Assembly (NCBI GenBank): GCA_047616325.1
Contig: JBLHGN010000083.1
Location: forward strand, 1 to 12,784
DNA: 12,784 nucleotides
Direction: 5' to 3'
DNA from: JBLHGN01 sp047616325
Lineage (GTDB): Bacteria; Pseudomonadota; Gammaproteobacteria; Pseudomonadales; Cellvibrionaceae
The notes under the pieces are model-generated. The model saw only the letters and a program-made list of their open reading frames with translations. It did not search any database and had not been told where the DNA came from. The translations under genes and the position numbers were made by a program. This document shows positions 1-6,169 of the stretch, piece by piece. The stretch's first letter is position 1. Each line of letters opens with the position of its first letter.

Positions 1-6
1 AGAAAG

Positions 7-40
7 GCCAGCTTAGACAGAAAAATCTAACACCTCTGGC
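7..40. terminator. Bidirectional intrinsic terminator after eda
   Basis: A two-part hairpin: GCCAG (7-11) pairs with CTGGC (36-40), and inside it TTAGA (13-17) pairs with TCTAA (26-30). On the plus strand the stem is followed by TTTTACTTTTTA, a typical U-rich tail. On the minus strand it is followed by CCTTTCT. It lies 37 bp past the eda stop, so it probably ends the zwf-edd-eda transcript and that of a converging plus-strand gene lying beyond the left edge. The convergent gene is inferred, not seen. Confidence 0.6.
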
Positions 41-76
41 TTTTACTTTTTATCAGCAGTAAATAGTCGCCTGACC

Positions 77-703
77 CTACGCTATTTTTGCAATCGTCCT
101 GGCCGTAATATCAGTTATGGCTGGCCAGTCTTTTTTCGCCACGGCATCGGCAGGCACCAACCAGGTTCCACCCACGCAGCCCACGTTTGGCAAGGCCAAA
201 AAGTCAGTAAACGTATCCATCGTTAAACCGCCCGTGGGGCAAAATGTCACTTGAGGAAGCGGCCCGCCAATGGATTTCAAAAGGGGAATGCCACCTACTG
301 CAACTGCAGGGAATAGCTTAAAGCAGCTTAAACCCAACTCCATACCCATCATAACTTCAGAGACCGTCGCTACCCCCGGCAACAGCTCCACGCCCAACTC
401 TTGTGCTTGCCGGATTAAGTTTGGAGTAAAGCCCGGCGATACGGCAAAATCTACTCCAATAGCCGCAACATCCTTTAAATTCTGATAGTTGATGACCGTT
501 CCTACCCCCACTAACACCCCTTCACATTCCGCTTTAATCGCGCGGATGGCATCCAGTGCCGCCGGCGTACGCAGAGTAACTTCAACTGCGGTAATACCGC
601 CAGCCTTCAGAGCTTTTGTAATAGGAACTGCGTCGGCCACATCGTTGATGACAACAACGGGCATAACCCCTAAAGGCTTTAAAAATTCTTTTGTGATTGC
701 CAC
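77..703 (-). CDS. eda: KDPG aldolase (2-dehydro-3-deoxyphosphogluconate aldolase / KHG aldolase)
   Basis: This enzyme is the last step of the Entner-Doudoroff pathway: it cleaves 2-keto-3-deoxy-6-phosphogluconate to pyruvate and glyceraldehyde-3-phosphate in the cytoplasm. The 208-residue length is typical for this class I aldolase. The catalytic Glu is E41 in VEVTLRT (with R45), and the Schiff-base Lys is K129 in CFKLFPA. The phosphate-binding PTGG (156-159) and the C-terminal GGTWLVP are also present. The start is GTG at 703-701, preceded by GAGGAA with a 6-nt spacer, which fixes this start. It lies 21 bp downstream of edd on the same strand, so the two are almost certainly co-transcribed. 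Identification is secure; bacterial Eda enzymes often also cleave 2-keto-4-hydroxyglutarate, which the sequence alone cannot settle. Confidence 0.97.
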   Translation of the reverse strand: MAITKEFLKPLGVMPVVVINDVADAVPITKALKAGGITAVEVTLRTPAALDAIRAIKAECEGVLVGVGTVINYQNLKDVAAIGVDFAVSPGFTPNLIRQAQELGVELLPGVATVSEVMMGMELGLSCFKLFPAVAVGGIPLLKSIGGPLPQVTFCPTGGLTMDTFTDFLALPNVGCVGGTWLVPADAVAKKDWPAITDITARTIAKIA

Positions 704-709
704 AGTATA

Positions 710-715
710 TTCCTC
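710..715 (-). promoter_or_regulatory. Ribosome binding site of eda (decides a GTG start)
   Basis: On the minus strand GAGGAA sits 6 nt before the GTG at 703-701. No ATG lies near it in frame, and the family's N-terminus (MAITKEFL-like) begins exactly here, so the GTG is the real start. The site lies inside the 21-bp edd-eda gap. Confidence 0.75.
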
Positions 716-724
716 ATATAAATA

Positions 725-2545
725 TTATTTTTTTGAATCAAAATTAAATACGGTAGCGCCTTTCTGTGAAATACCTACCAAGGATCGGAAACCGCCAAAA
801 AGATTACGACCCAGATCGTGAGTAACCTTAGATTCGACCGTAGGTTCGCGCATTGCCCACTCGTGCTCACTGACCTCCACCCGCACAATACCGGCATCGG
901 CGTTGAAATAAACAACATCGCCTGTTCTTATTTTGTTAAGCGGCCCACCACATTTTGCCTCTGGCGACATATGAATAGCAGCAGGCACTTTACCAGAAGC
1001 ACCAGACATGCGCCCATCGGTTACCAGAGCCACCTTAAAACCCCGATCTTGCAGCAGGCCCAGTGGCGGCGTCATTTTGTGTAACTCCGGCATACCGTTG
1101 GCACTGGGGCCCTGATAGCGTACCACCGCGACAAAGTCTTTCTCTAATTCGCCGCGTTTAAAGGCATCGATTAGCTCGTTTTGCGATTCAAAGACAATGC
1201 ATGGCGCCGTCACTTGACGATGCTCAGGTGCCACGGCAGAAATTTTGATAACGCCCTCACCCAGGTTGCCTCGCAGTACCCGCAAACCGCCCTCAGCATC
1301 AAAGGGCGCACTCGCCGGGCGCAGTACAGTAGTATCTTTGGAGTCGCCAAAGGCTTCGCCCCATACGGCTTCACCTTTGTCGTCGAGGCTAGGGGCCTTT
1401 TCATAGGCGTCTAGACCTTCTCCCATAATATTGACCACATCCTCATTTAACAGCCCGCCTAGACGCAACTCCTTCACCAAACAAGCCATACCGCCAGCAT
1501 TTTGAAAGTCGTTTACGTCAGCGTGACCGTTGGGGTACACGCGAGCCAGAAGCGGCGTTACACGCGAAAGTTCGTCCATATCTTCCCAGGTGATTTCGAT
1601 ACCTGCTGAGCGCGCCACCGCAACAATGTGCAAGGTGTGGTTGGTTGAGCCCCCCGTAGCGAGAAGGCCAATAATGGAGTTCACCAGCGATTTTTCTGTC
1701 ACTACACTGTAAAGCGGGGTATACGTTCCAGCACTTTGCGTACAGTCGATCACTTTTCTAACCGCTGCGCGCGTGAGCGCATCACGCAATTCACTATCCG
1801 GATTGACGAAGGAGGCACCCGGCAACTGCACACCCAGCATCTCAACCATCATTTGATTAGTATTAGCGGTGCCATAGAAAGTACATGTGCCGGGACTGTG
1901 GTAAGAGGCGGTCTCGGCTTCTAGCAGCTTATCTTCACCCACTTCACCGGACGCGAATTGCTGCCTAACTTTGGCTTTTTCTTTGTTGGGCAAACCAGAA
2001 TGCATCGGGCCAGCGGGAACAAACACTGCGGGAATATGACCAAACTGCAGGGCGCCAATAAGCATTCCAGGCACAATCTTGTCACACACGCCTAAAAACA
2101 TATTGCCGTCAAACATATTGTGGGTAAGCCCAATGGCCGTGGCCATAGCCACCACTTCACGACTGAACAAACTTAGCTCCATGCCCGCCTGACCCTGAGT
2201 AACGCCGTCGCACATGGCCGGAACGCCACCCGCCACTTGCGCCGAACTGCCCAGCGAACGGGCGGCCTCTTTAATAAGATTGGGGTAGGTCTCCAGTGGC
2301 TGATGCGCCGACAGCATGTCATTAAACGAGGTAGTGATACCTACGTTAGCGCTTTGCATCAGACGAATGGTCTGTTTGTCAGCCGAGCCACAGCCGGCGT
2401 AAGCGTGGGCCAAATTACCACAGGATAAGCGCTTTTTCGGGGGGTTGTTCTCCATCGTTCCGCGCATCAAATCGAGATAATTTTGCCGTTGCTGCTTGCT
2501 TCGCAGAATGATGCGCTGAGTTACAGATTCTATAACGCTGTTCAT
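725..2545 (-). CDS. edd: 6-phosphogluconate dehydratase
   Basis: Edd dehydrates 6-phosphogluconate to 2-keto-3-deoxy-6-phosphogluconate, the defining step of the Entner-Doudoroff pathway. The protein has 606 residues, the usual length for Edd and near that of the related dihydroxyacid dehydratases (IlvD). The [4Fe-4S] family signatures are present: MCDGVTQGQAGMELS (111-125, C112), GVCDKIVPGM (152-161, C154), and the GTCTFYGTANTNQ block with C221. The N-terminal SCGNLAHAYAGCG and the late DGRMSGASGKVPAA motif are also typical of Edd. The ATG at 2545 is preceded by an AGGCGG-like ribosome site. The gene is followed 21 bp later by eda and preceded 122 bp earlier by zwf, the same order as in E. 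coli. As in E. coli, edd may have its own promoter or leader control (see the hairpin at 2587-2619). The cluster makes the enzyme oxygen-sensitive in known homologues. Confidence 0.97.
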   Translation of the reverse strand: MNSVIESVTQRIILRSKQQRQNYLDLMRGTMENNPPKKRLSCGNLAHAYAGCGSADKQTIRLMQSANVGITTSFNDMLSAHQPLETYPNLIKEAARSLGSSAQVAGGVPAMCDGVTQGQAGMELSLFSREVVAMATAIGLTHNMFDGNMFLGVCDKIVPGMLIGALQFGHIPAVFVPAGPMHSGLPNKEKAKVRQQFASGEVGEDKLLEAETASYHSPGTCTFYGTANTNQMMVEMLGVQLPGASFVNPDSELRDALTRAAVRKVIDCTQSAGTYTPLYSVVTEKSLVNSIIGLLATGGSTNHTLHIVAVARSAGIEITWEDMDELSRVTPLLARVYPNGHADVNDFQNAGGMACLVKELRLGGLLNEDVVNIMGEGLDAYEKAPSLDDKGEAVWGEAFGDSKDTTVLRPASAPFDAEGGLRVLRGNLGEGVIKISAVAPEHRQVTAPCIVFESQNELIDAFKRGELEKDFVAVVRYQGPSANGMPELHKMTPPLGLLQDRGFKVALVTDGRMSGASGKVPAAIHMSPEAKCGGPLNKIRTGDVVYFNADAGIVRVEVSEHEWAMREPTVESKVTHDLGRNLFGGFRSLVGISQKGATVFNFDSKK

Positions 2546-2586
2546 AAACCGCCTGCTCCCGTTACTAACTAGAATTCAAAAACTAA

Positions 2587-2619
2587 AGGGCCGAGGACAC
2601 AAAAAAGTGTCGCAGCCCT
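2587..2619 (-). terminator. Terminator- or attenuator-like hairpin between zwf and edd
   Basis: AGGGC (2587-2591) pairs with GCCCT (2615-2619). An inner GACAC (2596-2600) pairs with GTGTC (2607-2611) across an A6 loop (U6 on the minus strand), with a small internal loop between the two stems. On the minus strand the hairpin is followed by TTAGTTTTTG, a U-rich tail. It could end the zwf transcript or act as an attenuator in an edd leader; the sequence does not decide between these. Confidence 0.5.
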
Positions 2620-2638
2620 AAGGCCCCTTAAAAAAGGA

Positions 2639-2666
2639 AATTTAAACAGGGTTTACCCCAGTTCAA
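2639..2666 (-). promoter_or_regulatory. Possible sigma-70 promoter for edd-eda
   Basis: On the minus strand TTGAAC (2666-2661) and TAAATT (2644-2639) are separated by 16 bp, with 4 of 6 matches to each consensus box. It lies directly after the zwf stop codon and would place the hairpin at 2587-2619 inside the edd leader. Weak evidence by itself. It is supported mainly by the known separate transcription of edd-eda from zwf in E. coli. Confidence 0.25.
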
Positions 2667-2667
2667 A

Positions 2668-4143
2668 TTAATCATCTGTGCTGATGTTGTACCAGGCCCT
2701 GCCGCCTCGAGCCATCAGCACATCGGCTCCGGGAGGGCCATAAGTTCCGGCCATATAGCCCTCAACTTTCATTGACGCTTTGTCCCAACTTTCAAAAATC
2801 TGATCGGCCCATTTCCAGGCCGCTTCCACTTCAGCAGCACCTACAAATAAGGTCTGATCATTGCGCAACACATCGAAAATCATACGCGCATAGGCGTCGT
2901 GTTTTTTGACTTTATTACCATCTCCAAAGCGCACATCCAAACAACCCGACTCCAGAGGAATACCCGCTTCAAGACCCGCCACTTTATTCATAATACGCAG
3001 GCGAATACCTTCATCTGGCTGCAGACGAATCACCAGGCGGTTGGGTTGATGCTCCAAGTGGTTTTGATTAAAAATCTGATGTTGGTTCTGCTTAAATTGC
3101 ACCACAATTTCCGAGTGTCGCGAGTGCAGTCGCTTGCCTGTGCGCAAATAGATGGGAACACCCGACCAGCGCCAGTTTTGAATTTCCGCGTGTATAGCAA
3201 CAAAGGTTTCGGTCTGACTCCGCTCATCAATTTTATGTTTTTCCGACACCTCTTCCAGATAACCGGGAACTTCTACGCCATCGATAAAGCCCTTGCGATA
3301 TTGGCCGCGAACAGTAACCTCTTTCACCTTTTCTGGGGTAATCGGTTTTAGACAGTGCAACACTTTTAGTTTTTCAGTTCTTACACTCTCGGCATTTAGA
3401 ATTGCCGGCGGCTCCATCGTTAACAAGCACAACACCTGCAAGAGGTGATTTTGTACCATGTCGCGTGTAGCACCGGTCTGATTATAGAAACTCCAACGAT
3501 TACCGACACCTACAGATTCCGCCACAGTAATTTCTATATGATCAATATATTTCGAATTCCACAAAGGCTCAAATATATCGTTGGCAAATCGCAGCGCGAT
3601 AAGGTTTTGAACGGTTTCCTTGCCGAGATAGTGGTCAATTCTAAACAGCTGCTCTTCAGGAAAAGATTTTGCCAGTTCATCATTAATGGCAATAAACGAT
3701 TCACGGCTATCGCCGAGCGGTTTTTCGACCACCAAACGAGTGGTGGGTATGGCGAGGCCGCAAGTTTCTAAACAAGCGCACACTTTGCCAAAGATCATCG
3801 GAGGAATAGCCAGGTAGACCACCAAATGATGACCTTTTCCAAAAAACTCCTGCTTTACCTTGTTAAGCGATTCAGGATTGGTAGCGTCGCCTTGGGCAAA
3901 ATATATTTTACTTGAAAAAGACTTCCACAGCTCTTCGGTATATAGCTCTTCAGCTACATTTTGCTGCAACCATTCCTTTATTTTTGCCAGGAATTCTGGC
4001 CGCTCATTTGCCGTGCGCGCCATACCAATAATACGCATGTTATCTGGCATACAATTATTAAGTTCCAGATAATACAGAGAAGGGTACAATTTACGCAGCG
4101 CTAGATCTCCGTCTCCACCTACTATCAACAGGTCAGTATTCAT
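2668..4143 (-). CDS. zwf: Glucose-6-phosphate 1-dehydrogenase
   Basis: Zwf oxidises glucose-6-phosphate to 6-phosphogluconolactone and makes NAD(P)H, feeding the Entner-Doudoroff and pentose phosphate routes. The 491 residues match the E. coli length. The N-terminal Rossmann motif is GGDGDLALRKLYP (9-21), the substrate loop is VVEKPLG (138-144), and the catalytic signature is RIDHYLGKE (168-176, with H171). Later family blocks include DMVQNHLLQ, GYLEE, NWRWSGVPIYLRTGKR and RLQPDEG. The ATG at 4143 has an AAAGGG ribosome site 5 nt upstream. One oddity is that Asp occupies residue 11, where E. coli Zwf has K18, a residue contacting the NADP 2'-phosphate; the partner Arg (R43, equivalent to R50) is kept. 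It is the first gene of the minus-strand ED run, and no pgl gene follows. Family assignment is secure; cofactor preference is open. Confidence 0.97.
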   Translation of the reverse strand: MNTDLLIVGGDGDLALRKLYPSLYYLELNNCMPDNMRIIGMARTANERPEFLAKIKEWLQQNVAEELYTEELWKSFSSKIYFAQGDATNPESLNKVKQEFFGKGHHLVVYLAIPPMIFGKVCACLETCGLAIPTTRLVVEKPLGDSRESFIAINDELAKSFPEEQLFRIDHYLGKETVQNLIALRFANDIFEPLWNSKYIDHIEITVAESVGVGNRWSFYNQTGATRDMVQNHLLQVLCLLTMEPPAILNAESVRTEKLKVLHCLKPITPEKVKEVTVRGQYRKGFIDGVEVPGYLEEVSEKHKIDERSQTETFVAIHAEIQNWRWSGVPIYLRTGKRLHSRHSEIVVQFKQNQHQIFNQNHLEHQPNRLVIRLQPDEGIRLRIMNKVAGLEAGIPLESGCLDVRFGDGNKVKKHDAYARMIFDVLRNDQTLFVGAAEVEAAWKWADQIFESWDKASMKVEGYMAGTYGPPGADVLMARGGRAWYNISTDD

Positions 4144-4195
4144 ATTTACCCTTTACCTTTTTCTTTTTGGCTCACGCCTTGATGTTGCATTTACT

Positions 4196-4210
4196 TGTAG
4201 TTCAAACACA
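4196..4210. promoter_or_regulatory. Candidate HexR operator upstream of zwf
   Basis: TGTAGTTCAAACACA matches 12 of 15 positions of the gammaproteobacterial HexR consensus TGTARTWWWAYTACA as I recall it, with both outer triplets (TGT, ACA) kept. It lies 52 bp upstream of the zwf start codon. HexR is a KDPG-responsive RpiR-family regulator that commonly controls zwf, edd and eda in this class. No hexR gene lies in the window, and no similar site was seen before edd. Confidence 0.35.
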
Positions 4211-4292
4211 CATTAAAAAACCACTAACACTGTTCAATCCACCTTTTATAAATTTTGTATGGCCCAAATTTTGGACGCAATTTCACCCAATA

Positions 4293-4316
4293 CCTAGCCG
4301 AGAATCCTATTCTAGG
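4293..4316. repeat. Bulged palindrome upstream of zwf
   Basis: The right arm ATTCTAGG (4309-4316) can pair with CCT (4293-4295) plus AGAAT (4301-4305), looping out five bases. The inner part, AGAAT-CCT-ATTCT, is a perfect interrupted palindrome. It lies about 150 bp upstream of zwf. It may be an operator or chance; its role is unknown. Confidence 0.4.
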
Positions 4317-4558
4317 CCTATTTTTTTCTATTTATGGAATTATTGTTTTTGAATTCGAATGTTATGAGGCTAGCAGCCCTGACACGGAACACACAGATTA
4401 CGTGGGAGCAAACAGGTAATTAATGCTCCAGATTGCTACTAAATCACTAATAAAGTACCTCCAAATTACTACTATTTAGTTACGATGCCGTGAATAAACG
4501 TCGAGTCGTGAGAACGAAAGTCTGCCGTAAGCGGCGCTAATTGTCATGTTCTTTTAAA

Positions 4559-4582
4559 TTAGCTGCAGTTAATTGCAGCTAA
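4559..4582. repeat. 24-bp near-perfect palindrome in the intergenic region
   Basis: TTAGCTGCA (4559-4567) and TGCAGCTAA (4574-4582) are exact reverse complements around a 6-bp centre. In plus-strand RNA a G-U pair would extend the stem to 10 bp with a TTAA loop. The flanks are TTTTAAA on the left and AAAACG on the right, so it is at best a weak terminator on the minus strand. A regulator binding site is equally possible. Confidence 0.55.
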
Positions 4583-4637
4583 AAACGATTCGCATCCTAC
4601 CACTTATTCGCGTTTCTCGCCCACTACTTCAACCAAG

Positions 4638-4669
4638 GCTGCTAGAAACTTTAAAGCAGCATTTCTAGC
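4638..4669. repeat. Two overlapping, mutually exclusive inverted repeats
   Basis: GCTGCT (4638-4643) pairs with AGCAGC (4655-4660), while GCTAGAAA (4641-4648) pairs with TTTCTAGC (4662-4669). The left arms share 4641-4643 and the stems interlock, so only one can form at a time, or the pair forms a pseudoknot-like fold. It lies about 295 bp upstream of the cyclase start. No U-tract follows either hairpin. Confidence 0.45.
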
Positions 4670-4963
4670 GCGCCATCCCGCCGTGTAAACCAGGTACATA
4701 CGCGCTCAGACACCACTTTCACAATACTCACTCGTTTCACAGATTGACAACTAAAAGCCACGAGACTTGCCCGCCAACGCGCACCAAGCCTAGCGCTATA
4801 ACAGGAAGCGTCTCCCAGTAAACAAAACACGCTTGAAAATATACTCCACCGTTAAAATCCAGTAAGCTATCACTTCTATGATAAAACCAAAGTCTAGCGA
4901 CACAAGAATTCAAGCAAACCTTGCGCCATCTCCCTTGCCTGCAAAGATCGACCGGAACTACAC

Positions 4964-5845
4964 ATGACCGCAAACGGTGACAACCATGCCATTGTCTTTT
5001 CCGACATTGTCGGCAGTTCCAATCTTTACGCCTCACTTGGGAACCAGCGCGCCAAACACAGGATAGACGATGCCATACGCATTATGAGCCAAGTAGTGTG
5101 CACCCATCAGGGGCGGGTCGTAAAAACAATCGGCGATGAAATTATGTGTGTGTTTGCCGACCCTGAGCTTGCCTGCGAGGCGGCTATAGGCCTGAACTAC
5201 GAGCTCAATCTGCACCAGGTTTACCTGCGAACAGGGGTGTGTTTTGGCAAAGTACTACAGGATCGTGGCGACATTTATGGCGACACAGTAAATAACGCGG
5301 CGTTTTTGACCCAAGCGGCACAAGCCAGCCAAATACTTTTTGATTCAAATACCTACTCTAATCTCTCAGCATTACGCCGCCAGGCCGAATACTTCGACAG
5401 AATACCGCTTAAAGGACAAAGCGAAGCATCTCTGGTGTACCGTCTCAATTGGGAAAAACGCGATACCGCGTCACTGGATGCAACCGTTGTCGCAGGTAAA
5501 GCCATTTCGCAGGATAACGGCCTAGCAACGCAGCTGACGGTAACCTACGCAGGCCATACCTATTACGCTCACCCATCCACACAACTTTGCATAGGTCGGG
5601 ACCAGGGCCTTGTTCAGATTTGTGTGCAACACAAAAATGCTTCTCGAAAACACTGTTCACTGTCGTTTTACCGAGGCAAGTTTATACTCCAAGATCACAG
5701 CACAAATGGCTGCTACCTTCTCCAAAAAGGGCATCAGGAACTATTCATTCGAAGAGAATCAACACCGCTTTTGTCGGACGGGAAAATAAGTCTGGGCCAG
5801 CCCTGCGAAAACTCAGAAACCATTCTTGAGTACCACTTAGAATAA
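4964..5845 (+). CDS. Class III adenylate cyclase domain-FHA domain protein
   Basis: A 293-residue soluble protein with a class III nucleotide cyclase domain (about 8-160), a short linker, and a C-terminal forkhead-associated domain (about 190-285) that should bind phosphothreonine peptides. In the cyclase domain, both metal-binding Asp (D14 in FSDIVGS, D58 in TIGDE), the adenine-specifying pair (K54 and D103) and the ribose-contacting N110 are present. The transition-state Arg expected four residues after N110 is Phe (F114, codon TTT). The FHA core is complete: IGRD (G211, R212), ASRKH (S227, H230) and STNG (N248). No signal peptide or membrane segment is seen. The ATG has a weak GGAA ribosome site and starts right before the domain, as expected. 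The gene is divergent from zwf and closed by its own terminator, so it is probably a single-gene unit. It is either a cAMP-making enzyme gated by Ser/Thr phosphorylation or a catalytically weak sensor; activity is uncertain. Confidence 0.9.
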   Translation: MTANGDNHAIVFSDIVGSSNLYASLGNQRAKHRIDDAIRIMSQVVCTHQGRVVKTIGDEIMCVFADPELACEAAIGLNYELNLHQVYLRTGVCFGKVLQDRGDIYGDTVNNAAFLTQAAQASQILFDSNTYSNLSALRRQAEYFDRIPLKGQSEASLVYRLNWEKRDTASLDATVVAGKAISQDNGLATQLTVTYAGHTYYAHPSTQLCIGRDQGLVQICVQHKNASRKHCSLSFYRGKFILQDHSTNGCYLLQKGHQELFIRRESTPLLSDGKISLGQPCENSETILEYHLE

Positions 5846-5874
5846 CCTTTAGCTATTCGAGCCTTATAACGTAT

Positions 5875-5899
5875 AAAAACGCTCTTATGCGTTTTTTTT
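5875..5899 (+). terminator. Rho-independent terminator of the cyclase-FHA gene
   Basis: AAAAACGC (5875-5882) pairs perfectly with GCGTTTTT (5889-5896) across the loop TCTTAT. A run of eight T (5892-5899) overlaps the right arm. It starts 30 bp after the stop codon. Confidence 0.85.
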
Positions 5900-6156
5900 A
5901 TATAGATTTTTTAGTTATCGTCTAAGCACGAATGCGCTTATGCAAGAATAAAAGACGCTAACACTTCACACTGCAATATTATCCATGTAAGTGTTCACCA
6001 ACCTCAGCACTCAACCCCCTCGCGTACGAATGCAATATAGTCACCTAAAAGGCTATTTTTGATCATGGAAACACCTAAATCCATACCAAAAGCGTCTATT
6101 GCCGCGCCTATCTTTCTCCATAGAACTGTATAAAACTATAGGCAACACAACAAAAC

Positions 6157-6162
6157 AGAGGG
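6157..6162 (+). promoter_or_regulatory. Ribosome binding site that picks the first of two GTG starts
   Basis: AGAGGG lies 7 nt before the GTG at 6170. A second in-frame GTG at 6179, created by the tandem copy of GTGAGCCTT, would be 16 nt away, which is too far for good initiation. Confidence 0.6.
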
Positions 6163-6169
6163 TCTTCTT

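Larger units (their letters stand above)
4144..4963. other. 820-bp gene-free region between divergent zwf and cyclase genes
   Basis: No convincing reading frame is present on either strand. The short open frames here have no ribosome site and unlikely composition. The stretch must hold the zwf promoter and that of the cyclase gene. It is rich in inverted repeats: CCAAA-T-TTTGG (4264-4274), a bulged palindrome (4293-4316), GGAGCA/TGCTCC (4405-4429), a 24-bp near-perfect palindrome (4559-4582), overlapping hairpins (4638-4669), and TGTA-N7-TACA (4684-4698). A possible -10 for the cyclase gene is TATGAT (4877-4882), but no good -35 accompanies it. Its unusual length and the amount of structure suggest regulatory DNA or a non-coding RNA; this is inference. 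Confidence 0.6.
5846..6169. other. Intergenic region between the cyclase gene and the exported-protein gene
   Basis: It begins with the cyclase terminator. It then holds an imperfect inverted repeat: AACACTT-C-ACA (5960-5970) against TGT-AAGTGTT (5986-5995). A TATAAAACTATA stretch (6129-6140) is a possible -10 region for the next gene, without a clear -35. A 22-codon open frame starting at 6065 has no convincing ribosome site. Nothing else was recognised. Confidence 0.5.

Noticed and set aside
2899..3351. 150-codon plus-strand open frame inside zwf
   Set aside because: It lies wholly antisense to a clear zwf with all family motifs, has no recognisable domain, and its composition fits a shadow frame.
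4167..4352. 61-codon plus-strand open frame upstream of zwf
   Set aside because: Begins with TTG without a ribosome site, has an odd aromatic and His-rich content, and covers the zwf promoter region.
4430..4550. tRNA or known riboswitch in the intergenic region
   Set aside because: No cloverleaf arms, TTCRA-type T loop or CCA end could be found, and no known riboswitch core was recognised; only short hairpins such as GCCG-TAAG-CGGC.
4737..5036. 99-codon minus-strand open frame across the cyclase start
   Set aside because: It overlaps the cyclase N-terminus antisense, is rich in Cys, Trp and Arg in an unlikely mix, and has no ribosome site.
6065..6133. 22-codon ATG open frame upstream of the exported protein
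   Set aside because: No well-spaced ribosome site, and it runs into the likely promoter of the next gene; no support beyond being open.
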